A stretch of 64,000 nucleotides of DNA from Cherax quadricarinatus (GCF_038502225.1 NC_091357.1:11429147-11493146); one strand, 5' to 3'. Shown: positions 23,064 to 34,200, counted from the stretch's first letter. Notes: generated by a model from the letters alone, not told the origin. Numbers and translations: made by a program.

Positions 23064-23300
23064 CTTTGATGACGGTACAACAGTGACAATGGTAGTTGCT
23101 GGGCTTCCTGAAACAACTGTTGCTGGAACTTGTGTGTGTGAATTTGGAGGTAATGACTGACGACTAAGAACAGCAGTTGGTGGCTGGCGTTGTGGTGGCT
23201 GACCAATACTGGTGGTGATCATAGTCATAGATGCAACTGAAGATGTAGTTGTAGCAATAGCAGCAACTGGGGTGGTTGTACAGGCTGTGGTTGCAGGGCC
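23064..23300 (-). CDS. TFAP4: TFAP4, fourth exon in the window
   Basis: A 237-base, phase 0-0 exon of 79 codons. The acceptor is TAAATTGCAG (ending at 23301) and the donor AAG|GTACAT (from 23063). The peptide is rich in Thr, Pro, Ala and Ser: GPATTACTTTPVAAIATTT, then SIGQPPQRQPPTAVLSRQSL and VSGSPATTIVTVVPSSK. Vertebrate AP-4 has a comparable Pro/Val-rich low-complexity stretch before the conserved LDTI motif (around PTVIVPAPPPPP), so the position in the protein agrees, although residues cannot be aligned. Probably a disordered, transactivation-type linker. Because it is a multiple of three it could be skipped without breaking the frame. Confidence 0.85.
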
Positions 23301-24665
23301 CTGCAATTTAAGGTAATAAATACCTTTCATAGGTACACTGCAAAACTATTGTACTACAATCTTAAGACACTAAAATTTTACTAAGCAAATTTACACCTCT
23401 ATCCAACAATTTTTTCCATTGGTTTTATGTGATCAATGCAGTTTACAAAAGGCAATGAAAATTCTTGTAATGAAGAATTATATATTGAGGACCTAAATGA
23501 TATTACTGTAGGTGCCTTGGGCCTAGAAAGCATTTACCACATGAAGTGAGGCACCTCATGTGTACCTCTGGCTACATAAATCTTTCTAATATCCCACATA
23601 TCTGGAGTGAAGGTGGTCACAGGACTAAAACATATCCCTAATTAAATGTTCTAGTGCTTGTTCATGTGTCTCTAATGACAGATTATAGAGTATCCCCTGA
23701 GAGAGGTATATCAGCATGTGCTAGTCTGGCAAACACAAGGATGCAAATGAAAAAAAAATGAAGTCACTGAGTACAGTGCCACTGTAGAACCTTAATCTAA
23801 TAAGTGAAACTCTCAGTTCAAAAATGTACACATTCACACTAAGAGCACAGCCAAGAAGTTGGAGTTATGACGAGAGGCTGAACTAGCTAAATCTCCTGCC
23901 CTGGAAGAAAGCAAAATAAGAAATGATATGGTCACTATACATAATTTAGGGAACAGAAAAAGCTGACATGGACCATCTTTACCAGAAAACTATCCAGACA
24001 AATGGAAAGTGAATGTCCAACACTTTGATGCAAGGGAAAGTATTAAAACCATAGGGGTCATATAGCACAAAGAAGTTCAATAACCTGAATGACAGTAGAG
24101 GTAATTCACAGCAGTCAATTGAAAGTTACGAGGCAGAAACTGAGTAGCAACTAATCCCCTCACAAACCCAAAAGATGATTACAAATGAGTAATTACCACA
24201 TAACCACTCGCTACCAGTAATATAACTAGTGACCATATATGAGAACCAATGTATTTTATGGTGGGGGTCATTGTTTCACAGGTGGTCAAAAGGCAATGAG
24301 TTAGCGAATGTCATAACAGAGGCACATGCATAATAGTTTCTTCCAGCTGTAACCTCAGATGGCAAAGATATTCCACCTCCAAATCATTCCCTCACTGACA
24401 TTTAGCAAAGGATGTCTTTTCATGGAAAAAATGATTCCCTGTTAGGAAGCTCCAACACTAAGGCCAGTATTAAAAGAAAGCAAGTAACTATGTCAATCCA
24501 CCTATATTTAATGACCCATTACAGGTTGAGTACTGCTCTTAGGTCTCCTCCCTCTCCTACCAATCACCCCAGCATTATTTCAGTTTCATTACTCCATGTA
24601 AATTTGTTACTAAGTAAACCAGGCAATAACATCCTACTTATACAAAACCAGGATAGCAGATGAAC
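23301..24665. other. TFAP4 intron, nothing recognised
   Basis: First 1.4 kb of the 5.5-kb intron 23301-28773. It contains a small trace of the family K string (AAACCATAGGGGTCATATAG near 24047) but no coding or RNA feature that I can support. Confidence 0.5.
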
Positions 24666-26092
24666 AAGGAGGCTTTAGGAAGGGTAGGGGGTCTGTAGAC
24701 TAAGTATTCGCAGGGAAACGTATAGGCGAATAATATTTAGATAAGGGTAAAGAGGTTTTTGTGGCATTTATGTATTTGGAAAAGGTGTATGAGAGGGTGG
24801 ATAGGGAGGCAATGTGGCAGATGTTGCAAATGTATGCAACAGGAGGTAGATTATTGAAAGCAGTGAAGAGTCTTTACGAGATAGTGAGGCTCGGGTTAGA
24901 GTATGTAGGCGAGAGGGAGATTATTTTCCAGTAAAAGTAGGCCTTAGACAAGCATAGGTGATGTCACCATGGTTGTTCAAAATATTTAAAGATGGAGTTG
25001 TAAGAGAAGTGAATGCTTAGGTGTTGGCAGGTGGTGTCAGGTTAAAAGATAAAGAATCTAACACAAAGTAGGACTTGTCACAGTTGCTCTTTGCTGATGA
25101 CACTGCTTTTGGGAGATTCTGAAGAGTAGTTGCAGAAGTTGGTTGATGAGTTTGGTAAGGTATGTAAAAGAAGGAAATTAAGAAGTGAATATAGGAAAGA
25201 GTAAGGTGATGAGGATAACAAAAAATTAGGTAACAGAAGACTGGATATCAGATTGGAGGGAGAGAGTATGGAGGAGGTGAATGTATTCAGATATTTGGTA
25301 GTGGATGTCTCAGCAGATGGGTCTATGGAAGATGAGGTGAATCATAGAATTGATTGGAAAAAGGTGAGTGGTGCACTGAGGAGGCTGTGGAGACAAAGAA
25401 CTTCATCCATGAAAGCAAAGAGGGGAATGTATGAGAGTATAGTTATACCAACACTCTTGTATGGGTGTGAGGCATGGGTGGTGAATGTTGCAACAGGGAG
25501 AAGGCTGGTGGCAGTGGAGATGTCATGTCTGAGGGCAATGTATGGTGTGAATATAATGGAGAGAATTTGTATTTTGAAGATTAGGAGGTGCAGGATTACC
25601 AAAACTATTATCCAGAGGGCTGAAGAGGGGTTATTGAGATAGTTTGGACATGTAGAGAGGATGGAATGTAATAGAATGACTTCGAGTGTGTATAAATCTG
25701 TAGTGGAGGGATGGCGGGGTACGGGTTGGCCTATGAAAGGTTGGAGGGACGGGGTAAAGAAGGTTTTGTGTGCAGGGGGCTTGGACTTCCAGCAAGCGTG
25801 CGTGTGTGTTAGATAGGAGTAAATGGAGACAAATGGTTTTTAGGACTTGACGTGCTGTTGGAGTGTAAGCAAAGCAACATTTATGAAGGAATTCAGGGAA
25901 ACTGGCAGGCCGGACTTGATTCCTGGAGATGGGAAGTATGGTGCCGGCACTCTGAAGGAGGGGTGTTAATGTTGCAGTTTCATAACTGTAGTGTAAGCAT
26001 GCCTCTGGCAAGACAGTGATGGAATGAACGATGATGAAAGTTTCTCTTTTTCGGGCCACCCTGCCTTGGTGGGAAACGGTCGATGTGTTAAT
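24666..26092 (+). pseudogene. RTE-like LINE fragment (family B), plus orientation
   Basis: Runs opposite to TFAP4 in its intron. It begins in the RT with a GFRKGR-like block (about 24666-24700), then VFVAFMYLEKVYERVDREAM (motif A, about 24750-24820), motif B remnants near 24940-25010, SQLLFADDTAF (motif C, 25077-25110) and the frame 25253-25642 with EEVNVFRYLVVDVSADGSM, LLYGCEAWVVNVATGRRL and RITKTIIQRAEEGLLR. The 3' tail follows to about 26092, with TCCTGGAGATGGGAAGTATG and TTTTCGGGCCACCCTGCCTT, then TAA repeats. Several stops and frameshifts; dead copy. Confidence 0.85.
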
Positions 26093-26745
26093 AATAATAA
26101 AAAATTTCCAGTCCCTTGGTATCTGTAATAAGCCTGATCAGGCCATAAACAATTACATGTAATAAGAATCTTCTATATGCTTTGTGAACTATACTGATCA
26201 TATATGGTGACTAAATTGTATGTACAGAATACCGACAGAAATTAGACATGGTATAATGGTGAATTTGTATAAATCAAATTGGCATAAAGGCGAGAAAGAC
26301 CTGTAACTAACTTCAGAAGAAAATATAATGCAAACTAAGAAACTTTCAGTCCACATATACAATACAATCCTATCAGCAGGCCAAAAGTGAAGAGGTAGAG
26401 CCAAGAGCTAATTACAAACTGGTAACTACATACAAAAAGAAAGAGTACCAATGGTGACTACCATAGAAAATATACATGCCATGAATAGAGATTATACTGA
26501 AAAAAATCCAAAATGTATCCCATACCTCTGTGCCCCAGGAAAATAGGCAATCAAAGAACAAAGTACAGGAGGGCCCCATTTATTAGTCACCCTTTTTTCA
26601 GTGTTGCACAGTTTTCGCTGATTTTCAATTGAGCCATTGCTTATTCTAGTCGGTGCTTTTTCTGCACAACAGTTGCGTAAGGGAAGGGCAACTGACACCA
26701 AATTTTAAGTATTTTTCTTTTTTTATGCCTAGCAGTATTGAGCCT
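26093..26745. other. TFAP4 intron, nothing recognised
   Basis: No coding or repeat signal that I can name. It ends at the TTAA target of the next transposon. Confidence 0.5.
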
Positions 26746-28538
26746 TTAACCCTTTCAGGGTCCGTGCCGTAGTTCTACGGCTTTGAGTTCTGGGTCCAAA
26801 CCGTAGTTCTACGCCATGAGCTCAGCTCACTCAGATAAGCTGTGAGCGGTAAATTTGGGCCTAGATATGAGAGAATACATCTATGTGGTAAGTGTGCACC
26901 ACATGAAACATATCCTGTAGCACACAGTGCATAATGAGAGAAAAAAAAAACGAGACCAATTTTGGATTAAAACAGCAACTTTGCAGTTTTTTTTTTTTTG
27001 TATGTTTTTTATAGCTGTATTTGAGATTTCTTGGTCTCATTTGATAGAATGGAAAATATATTACAGAAATAGAGATGATTTTGATTGGGTTTAGTACTGA
27101 AAATGGCTTGAAACTGAGCTTAAAGTAGCAGAAATGTTAAAATTTTGCCGATGTTCAGGAGTAAACCAATCAACATCACTCATCCAATACATACGATCGC
27201 ACGTGCAAAGAAAATGATAGGATGGATAATGAGAACTTTCAAAACGAGAGATGCCAAGCCCATGATGATCCTTTTCAAATCACTTGTTCTCTCTAGGCTG
27301 GAATACTGCTGTACATTAACATCTCCATACAAAGCAGGTGAAATCGCAGATCTAGAGAGTGTACAGAGATCCTTTACTGCACGTATAAGTTCTGTCAAGC
27401 ACCTTAACTACTGGGAACGCTTGAAAGCACTTGACTTGTACTCGTTGGAACGCAGGAGGGAGAGATATATCATAATCTACACTTGGAAAATCTTGGAAGG
27501 AATGGTCCCAAATCTGCACACAGAAATCACTCCCTACGAAAGTAAAAGACTGGGCAGGCGATGCAAAATGCCGCCAATAAAAAGTAGGGGCGCCATTGGT
27601 ACACTAAGAGAAAACACCATAAGTGTCCGGGGCCCAAAACTGTTCAACAGCCTCCCATCAAGCATTAGGGGAATTGCCAATAAACCCCTGGCTGCCTTCA
27701 AGAGAGAGCTGGACAGATACCTAAAGTCAGTGCCGGATCAGCCGGGCTGTGGCTCGTACGTCGGACTGCGTGCGGCCAGCAGTAACAGCCTAGTTGATCA
27801 GGCCCTGATCCATCGGGAGGCCTGGTCGTGGACCGGGCCGCGGGGGTGTTGATCCCCGGAATAACCTCCAGGTAACCTCCAGGTATGTCAGCTGATGGGT
27901 CTTATGTGCGTTCACAAATGCGCTGATATTATTTACACAATTATTACAATATTGCATAAGAGTAAATCTTCCCTTTTTTTATTTGAATAAAAATTAATGA
28001 TATTAATAAAAAATCAAAACGGAATTCATTTGTAAAGCCTGAAAGCATAACTAATGAACAGAGGAAATGTTAGTTTAGTGCCAGGAATGCCTGGGTTGTT
28101 TATTCTGGACCCTATTTTGAAATAGGAATATTTTGAACTTTGCGATAAATTGGCCAAATTACCAATTTCCGATCACTTTACTGGGAAGTTGAAACAGTTG
28201 ACTTGGTGATTTCTTGTGCTCAATCAATAAAATAGAAGTAATACTAGCGAAATGGCTAAGAATTTGGTCGACTAGAATAATGTAATGTGCCTAAAATGGG
28301 AGTCAAAGTCAGCAAAATCTCCGATGTGTAAAAATCACTGATGCATCAAAATTCGTGAGAGCATAATTTCATCAATTTTCCATCAAATTTCGTACTTTTT
28401 TTATTTTATTACCTTCAGAAAAAGATTCCCTACCATTTCATAAGAAAAAATATAAAAAAAAAAAAAAAAATTTTTTTGAAACTTCTTGGGTCCTGTGGAC
28501 ACGTCTCAGATTTTGGGTCTGGACCCTGAAAGGGTTAA
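26746..28538. mobile_element. Second TTAA-target (piggyBac-like) element, carrying a nested LINE
   Basis: Bounded by TTAA at 26746-26749 and 28535-28538, with terminal inverted repeats CCCTTTCAGGGTCC and GGACCCTGAAAGGG. Internal strings are shared with the element at 3521-4596 (GCACACAGTGCATAATGAGA, TTTAGTGCCAGGAATG, TTGTTTATTCTGGACCCTAT), so both belong to one family. Near its end sits a palindromic CCGTAGTTCTACGG in place of the GTACTAGTAC of the other copy. It has no transposase. A 5'-truncated CR1-like LINE (27193-27885) is inserted in its middle; without it the element is about 1.1 kb, like its relative. Confidence 0.83.
27193..27885 (+). pseudogene. CR1-like LINE (family D) 3' fragment inside the TTAA element
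   Basis: Open frame to 27852 encoding the C-terminal part of ORF2: ARAKKMIGWIMRTFKTRD, LFKSLVLSRLEYCCTLTSPY, DLYSLERRRERYIIIYTWKI, LFNSLPSSIRGIANKPLAAF and FKRELDRYLKSVPDQPGCG. This is the thumb/C-terminal region typical of CR1/L2 elements. The 3' end has no poly(A); it ends with repeats of AACCTCCAGGT, as CR1-type elements end in short tandem repeats. The copy is almost identical to 48131-49045 and 55418-56162 and looks recent. Confidence 0.85.
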
Positions 28539-28773
28539 TAATATGACAGCGTAAACATGTTATCAGGCATTTTAGACGTGTTCAAGGATGAAAAAATCAC
28601 TTTTCCACTTACCGGCAATTTTCGCTTATCGCCGGAGGTCAGGAACCTAACAGCCGTAAAAATGGAACCCTCCTGTACAAGCAGTAAAATACTACCATGT
28701 AAATTAAGTAATATTCTAAAATATGTATCTACATGTCTTGCAGAAAATGAGTTTTGATGATTGCTGTATTTAC

Positions 28774-29007
28774 CGCTGGATGAAGTAGGTGTTGGTGAAG
28801 GAGAGACTGATGAGGAGACTGTGGCTCAGTTTTGATGGTAGGAGTGTTGGCTGGTCGAGGAGTTGTGCTCACCTCTACTACACTTGTCACCTGTCCTGTT
28901 ACAGGCACAAGGCCTGCTCCCAAAATACCCCCTGAAGCTGGCCCCAACACTGCTCCTGATACTGGCACTGTTAGTGCCTCAACTTTGGGCTCACGGATTT
29001 CCTCTTT
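28774..29007 (-). CDS. TFAP4: TFAP4, third exon in the window
   Basis: A 234-base, phase 0-0 exon of 78 codons. The acceptor is ATTTCTTTTCAG (to 29008) and the donor GCG|GTAAAT (from 28773). The peptide starts KEEIREPKVEALTVPVSG, has a Gly/Ala/Pro-rich middle (GPASGGILGAGLVPVTGQ) and ends with a consensus-like sumoylation site in PTIKTEPQSPHQ (I-K-T-E fits psi-K-x-E) and a Gln/His/Leu-rich segment LLHQHLLHPA. In vertebrate AP-4 the region after the second zipper is also Gln/Leu/His-rich. SUMO attachment is only suggested by the motif. Confidence 0.87.
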
Positions 29008-29819
29008 CTGAAAAGAAATATTATCCATAGTTAGTTCCTAATCTTCTAATTCAGCATCAACATGAAATGCAATTACAGGGTGTTCATGGTTGTGTTCTAC
29101 ATGACATGAAGACTATACAGTAAGAATATCTATAGTGTGTGATGCAAAACATTTTCAAGAGAATCATCTTATACACAGCAGTCAAAGCTGCACTATATGA
29201 ATAATTTTTGTTGACGAACAAACCTGAATTCTGTACAACCAGCTGAAGTTAAAATGTTCAAGGTTGATAACTGGGACAGATCCTTTAACCTGAGAGATTA
29301 TGATGAATTTTACAGTGCAAATTTCAACATTCCACCAATTTAATACAAGTACAGTGGACCCCCGACTTACGATATTAATCCGTTCCTGAGAGCACATCGT
29401 AAGACGAAATTATCGTAAGTCGAATTAATTTTCCCCATAAGAAATAATGGAAATCAAATTAATCTGTGCAAGACACCCAAAAGTATGAAAAAAAAAATTT
29501 ACCACATGAAATATACATTTTCCTACACAAAAAAAGATACATGCACAAGAGTAGAGTAGTACATGCACAATATATATTGTGCATGTACTACTCTACTAAA
29601 TGAAGAATAAATGACACTTACCTTTATTGAAGATGTAGCAATGACTGATGAGACACTGTCCTGGGAGTGCCTTTTCCTCCTGAGTAATGTAAGTCCTGTT
29701 TGGCATTTTCTTCCAGAACAGGCCTTATCACACTATGTATGCCACTATGATTCTTAAATCTCTCAAACCAACCTTTGCTGGCCTTAAATTCACCAATATG
29801 AGCACTAGTTCCAAGCATT

Positions 29820-29970
29820 TTTTCCTGTTCACCTAGGTGCTAGCCGATTGGTGTGGGTCACATCCTGGGAGACAAGATTAAGGACCCCAATGGAAATAAG
29901 TTAGACAGTCCTCGATGACACACTGACTTTTTTGGGTTATCCTGGGTGGCTAACCCTCTGGGGTTAATTG
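29820..29970 (+). repeat. tRNA-type SINE fragment (body only) inside Tigger
   Basis: TTCCTGTTCACCTAGGTGCT, GTGTGGGTCACATCCTGGGA, AAGTTAGACAGTCCTCGATG and GGTGGCTAACCCTCTGGGG match the body of the SINE at 51125-51412 (reverse strand). The tRNA-like head is missing. Because it lies between the array and the HTH of the transposase it inserted after the Tigger element. Confidence 0.75.
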
Positions 29971-29984
29971 TTTCTCAGTATTCT

Positions 29985-30785
29985 TGATAAGCCACACCAA
30001 CAACGGTGCTGCAGCAGCAGCTGACGGTGCAACAGCAGTAGCAGCTGACGGTGCTACAGCAGCAGACTGTGCTACAGCAGCTGACGGTGCTACAGCAGCA
30101 GCAGCTGACGGTGCTACAGCAGCAGCAGACAGTGCTACAGCAGCAGCTGATGGTGCTACAGCAGCTGCAGCTGATGGTGCTGCAGCAGCAGCTGACAGTG
30201 CTACAGCAGCAGCAGCTGATGGTACTACAGCAGCAGCAGCTGACAGTGCTACAGCAGCAGCAGCAGCTGACAGTGCTACAGCAGCAGCAGCTGACAGTGC
30301 TACAGCAGCAGCAGCAGCTGACAGTGCTACAGCAGCAGCAGCAGCTGACAGTGCTACAGCAGCAGCAGCAGCTGACAGTGCTACAGCAGCAGCTGACAGT
30401 GCTACAGCAGCAGCAGCAGCTGACAGTGCTACAGCAGCAGCAGCAGCTGACAGTGCTACAGCAGCAGCAGCAGCTGAGTGCTACAGCAGCAGCAGCAGCT
30501 GACAGTGCTACAGCAGCAGCAGCTGACAGTGCTACAGCAGCAGCAGCTGACAGTGCTACAGCAGCAGCAGCTGACAGTGCTACAGCAGCAGCAGCTGACA
30601 GTGCTACAGCAGCAGCAGCTGACAGTGCTACAGCAGCAGCAGCTGACAGTGCTACAGCAGCAGCAACTGATGGTGCTACAGCAGCAGCAGCAGCTGACAG
30701 TGCTACAGCAGCAGCAGCAGCAGCAGCTGACAGTGCTAAAGCAGCAGCAGCAGCAACTGATGGTGCTACAGCAGCAGCTGACCAT
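29985..30785. repeat. CAG/CAGCTG-rich tandem array within the Tigger element
   Basis: About 0.8 kb of imperfect units, roughly 21-30 bases long, of the form ACAGTGCTACAGCAGCAGC plus AGCTG, with 1-5 CAG triplets per unit. I count about 29 copies of CAGCTG. All three plus frames are open for long stretches and read as poly-Ala/Asp/Ser, Gln/Leu/Val or Ser/Thr mixtures; these are by-products of the repeat, not genes. On the transcribed (minus) strand of TFAP4 it gives CUG-rich pre-mRNA. It occupies the place of Tigger residues of about 25-85. Confidence 0.92.
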
Positions 30786-31130
30786 GATACGATAGTATTT
30801 CTCACCATTTTTACCACAGGGTTGGCACTAGAAGCTTTCTTTGGGCTCATGGTGGCTTATTTAGCAGTTAGAAGCACTAAAACACTGGCATAATACAAAA
30901 TATTCCGAATGTATGTGTGGGAGTGACCGCTCTGGCTTGTAAACACTGGCACACTAACTGAAGGCAGGCCAGCTGAGGTGAGCTCAGATGGACAGACATG
31001 TGGACGCAGTACCGGACGAATGCTGTAGGTCGAGTTTTTCAACCTAGGTCGAGGTCAAATTTTTATGCTGAAAAGCATCGTAGGTCAGTTGTAACGTAGG
31101 TTCGGGACATCGTACGTCGGGGGTCCACTG

Positions 31131-32479
31131 TATAGGAGACCCACGAATATGACACATTTATGCAGCACATTTTTGTTGTAAGATGGTTGAGAAATTGTGG
31201 CATAAACTTGTACAGACTGCCATGGCTGATAGAATAGATGTCTCACAGCTGTCTACAGCTCAGTAATCATATAACCATCTCCATACACTTTTTTTTATCA
31301 ACAAGCAAGAGAACAAGGAATTTAAGCAAGGATAAAATGTGCACCTCTGGCAAGACAGTGATAGTGAAAGAGTTTCTTTTTTTGCGTCACCCTGCCTTGG
31401 CGGGATATTGCCAGTGCTACAAAAAAATCAACGTGTTTTACCATTATAAATTAGGAAACAGTATAGAGAATAGGTGATGAGATCAGCTGATAAAATACAA
31501 GTGTAGAGTCAGCTGATAAAATATGGCTATGTGACCGAGCTGTACACAGCTCACTCACATAACCATATGTAAACACTTCTTTTATCAACAAGCCAGAGAA
31601 CAAGGAATTTAGAGAAGAATAAAATTCCTCCTTGTCATCTATTGTACAGTAAATTATATAAGTGGTGTCAGCAAATAAAACAGATATAACCCACAGCTGT
31701 CTACTGCTCAGCTGAACTACATAACTATCTTCAAACACTTCTGCATCTACAAGCAGAAAGAATTTATAGTGATAAGTTTGTGTATTAAATTTATAGTAGT
31801 CACTGGCAGTGTATCAGCCCTCTTCATTTTCTCTGGACAGAGCACTATGCCCACTTTCTCCAAAGGGAGAAAATTGGCAGTTTAACACTCAATGCTTCAC
31901 TATAAATTCAGCTGTAAACATATTAGATTCTGTGATGAGAAAATAAAAACATTTCCACGCAGAAGTAAAACCTCCATTTAACAGGTTCAACAGATAAAAT
32001 CCGGAAATGACCGACAAAATCTGTTAAATCCAGAACTGGGATGCACATATATTAAGCATTCATTACAAATTCCTTAATAATTAAATGTGTATCTGAAATA
32101 TCTAGAAAAGGTTCATGTGACTACTTAGAAGCCAAGATTTATTGAGCGTTAAAGGAAATAAAGTCTTCATTCACTGACTACTCATGAGCCTGAGTTTTAC
32201 TCCAGTTTACTGTATAGCTTTGTTCACCTCTGGTAGTTAAGAATAAGAGTAATGTTGAAAAGTCAATTTACCCCAAATATAATTAAGCACTAATCAAAAA
32301 TTATCTACCATACTATGTATCTGAAATCATTGCTACATTTAATGTGAAATAATGTATAATGAAAAAAAATGAAAAAGATTCATATAAAGATTATTCACCA
32401 GGTTACTCTATTATATTCAACTAGTTAAATTTACATTTCACTAAAGTCTTTCATCACACTGTCACTCGCTTCAACTGAC
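31131..32479. other. TFAP4 intron with one RTE tail fragment
   Basis: At 31345-31410 a plus-strand RTE-type tail reads CACCTCTGGCAAGACAGTGA and CACCCTGCCTTGGCGGGATA. The flanks 31200-31300 and 31440-31740 share short strings (GCTGTCTACAGCTCAG / GCTGTCTACTGCTCAGC, TTTTATCAACAAGC), suggesting a diverged local duplication. Nothing coding is recognised. Confidence 0.5.
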
Positions 32480-32712
32480 CGTTACTGAGATTTCCTTCAT
32501 ACGCTCAGGATATGTTTGAGCATCAAGCGATCGGATATGCTCTTCAAGAGTCATACGATGGCGTCTCTCTCTGTCCAGTTGCATCCGAAGGTCAATCATC
32601 TCACGGCGCAGTTCTTCAGTGGCAGGACCCCCATCCACCTGGGTGCTAACAACCACTGCTTCTCCACTGCTGCCGCCATCATCACATGGGCTTTCTCCCC
32701 CCGTTGGACTTC
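32480..32712 (-). CDS. TFAP4: TFAP4, second exon in the window (second leucine-zipper region)
   Basis: A 233-base exon; acceptor ATATTATTGTAG to 32713. The first two bases complete a Gly codon, giving EGSPTGG, the counterpart of the GIGSPD motif of vertebrate AP-4. After an acidic/Gly/Ser linker it encodes ATEELRREMIDLRMQLDRER and RHRMTLEEHIRSLDAQTYPE, aligning with the second zipper of AP-4 (DLRREMIELRQQLDKER, MMLEEQVRSLEAHMYPE), used in dimerisation. I place the donor at ACG|GTCAGT (32479); TCA|GTAACG six bases earlier keeps the same phase and cannot be excluded. This is the strongest single piece of evidence for the gene identity together with the exon at 35941. Confidence 0.95.
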
Positions 32713-33937
32713 CTACAATAATATTACAGTAATTTAGACTTATAAGTACCTTTTCCTCTATGGCTACCACCATCAGTACATGGTCTCTCATTGCCTGTTA
32801 GCCTCCCTGCAATATAAACCTATAATAATATTACTATGATAAATTAATGAGATCACACTTCATATATTATATTCATGAGGCTTGATTATTTTTATTATTA
32901 AATACATGCGTGTTTTTCAAATCAGTTATTAAAAATACTGTATACAGCATTCACCTCAAATTGCTTAAGTGAATGACCAAACTTTTAATTATCTAAACCC
33001 CCTTCCTCTTTTGTAGTGGACAATCAAGCAATCACTATGCATGTTATATTCCTTCACTCAACTAATCTTCTGCCTGCCCATAATTCTGAGATCCTTATTA
33101 CACATTGACTGCAGATTATTAAAATATTTTTCACAATTAAGTTTGCTATGCACACTAACAGTGCAAAACTGCCCTCAATCGTCACACAAAAAAAAGAATA
33201 AATTTAGGTCTTCTAAACAGCTTTCATGCAATTATGTATATTTTAGTCTACTGAACATATTCAAATTGCCTATGCACCTCCTTAAATATGGTGACTCACT
33301 GACAAACTGTACAGTCAGAATAACCTTAGACAAACAAAAGATTTACAAATGGAGCAAAATATCTTTTTCACACTTAATTACTTTGAAGTGCAAAGAATAT
33401 GCAAGTGAAACAATTTTACTGATGACATGAAAAAATTACAAAGATATCGAACAATAAGCAGTCTACACTGGAAATTCAGTCACAAACATTTTTAATCTGC
33501 TGGTATTGTAGTTTGAGCATCTGTATTACTGTAATTACAGTAAAACAAGAATAGTGAAACAATGTGCTTCATGTTCATATCATTGTAAAATAATGGTTAT
33601 CAATACAACAATATCTGCATAAAACAGTGTGGTATTTATTCTAGAATAGCTGATCAATAATGATAATTAACTGTTACTTTATTATTCCACACAGTCAAAT
33701 GACTATTTGTGTGGCAGCATACACAGGCTTCTTGGAATAGCAGTCAAACCTAATTTACTAAGGCAGCAGTATACCATACTGTGTGTGTGTAAAAGAAAAG
33801 CCACTGTCAACATCACTTGCTTCAACAAGCAGCAGACAATAGCTATAAATAAAATGGCAGTGGTCATTTTGCAAACAAGCGAGATTTTTTTTTTTTAGCA
33901 CAATGGTATTAAGAAATGGTTATAACTTTGATCATAA
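32713..33937. other. TFAP4 intron, nothing recognised
   Basis: AT-rich, no repeats or coding frames that I can support. Confidence 0.5.
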
Positions 33938-34200
33938 TTTTTAAAGGGGTGGACCAGTAAGCCAGTGAAAGGCCTCGGTCAGATGACCAAAAGCTCCAAT
34001 GGCGGGTCATCACCTGACTAAGACCCGTGTCAGGAGACGCTTGTCCTGTTTCCCGACAAAGCTTACCTAACCTAGCACAATGGTTGTTCCCCACTGATGC
34101 AGGGTGATCTTAAAAAAAAAAAAATTTTTTTTTTTTTTTAAATTTAATAATTTATACAGAAGGGATTACTAGCCCCTTGCTCCTTGGTGGTCCTTTATTC
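33938..34200. repeat. Interspersed repeat (family H) followed by a family C-type tail
   Basis: 33938-34080 shares with 46005-46155 the blocks GGTGGACCAGTAAGCCAGTG / GGTGGACAGGTAAGCCAGTG, GGCGGGTCATCACCTGACTA / GCGGGTCATCATGTGATCAA, AAGACCCG and the end CTTACCTAACCTA / CCTACCTAACCTAAC. From 34080 to 34200 a family C-like tail follows (CACTGATGCAGGGTGATCTT and TTACTAGCCCCTTGCTCC) with A/T homopolymers. Confidence 0.65.

Larger units (their letters stand above)
29352..31130 (-). mobile_element. Tigger (pogo-type) DNA transposon with altered interior
   Basis: Ends are inverted repeats: CAGTGGACCCCCGACTTACG at 29352 and its partner CGTACGTCGGGGGTCCACTG to 31130, each flanked by TA (29350-29351 and 31131-31132), the Tc1/mariner-pogo target. 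On the minus strand a transposase begins MSPKKASSANPVVKMVRNTI (about 30850-30790), the typical Tigger N-terminus. It then runs into the CAG array (29985-30785). After a SINE fragment comes GEFKASKGWFERFKNHSGIH (about 29790-29730), the CENPB-type HTH of Tigger transposases. The catalytic DDE part is absent. The element is thus a rearranged, non-autonomous derivative in a TFAP4 intron. Confidence 0.87.

Noticed and set aside
29985..30785. CRISPR-like array because of regular repeats and spacers
   Set aside because: The units are degenerate CAG blocks of varying length without unique spacers, in eukaryotic DNA.
29984..30893. Long frames of poly-Ala, poly-Gln/Leu and poly-Cys on both strands
   Set aside because: They are produced by the CAG-rich tandem array; only the first 20 or so residues of the minus frame (Tigger N-terminus) are real coding remnants.
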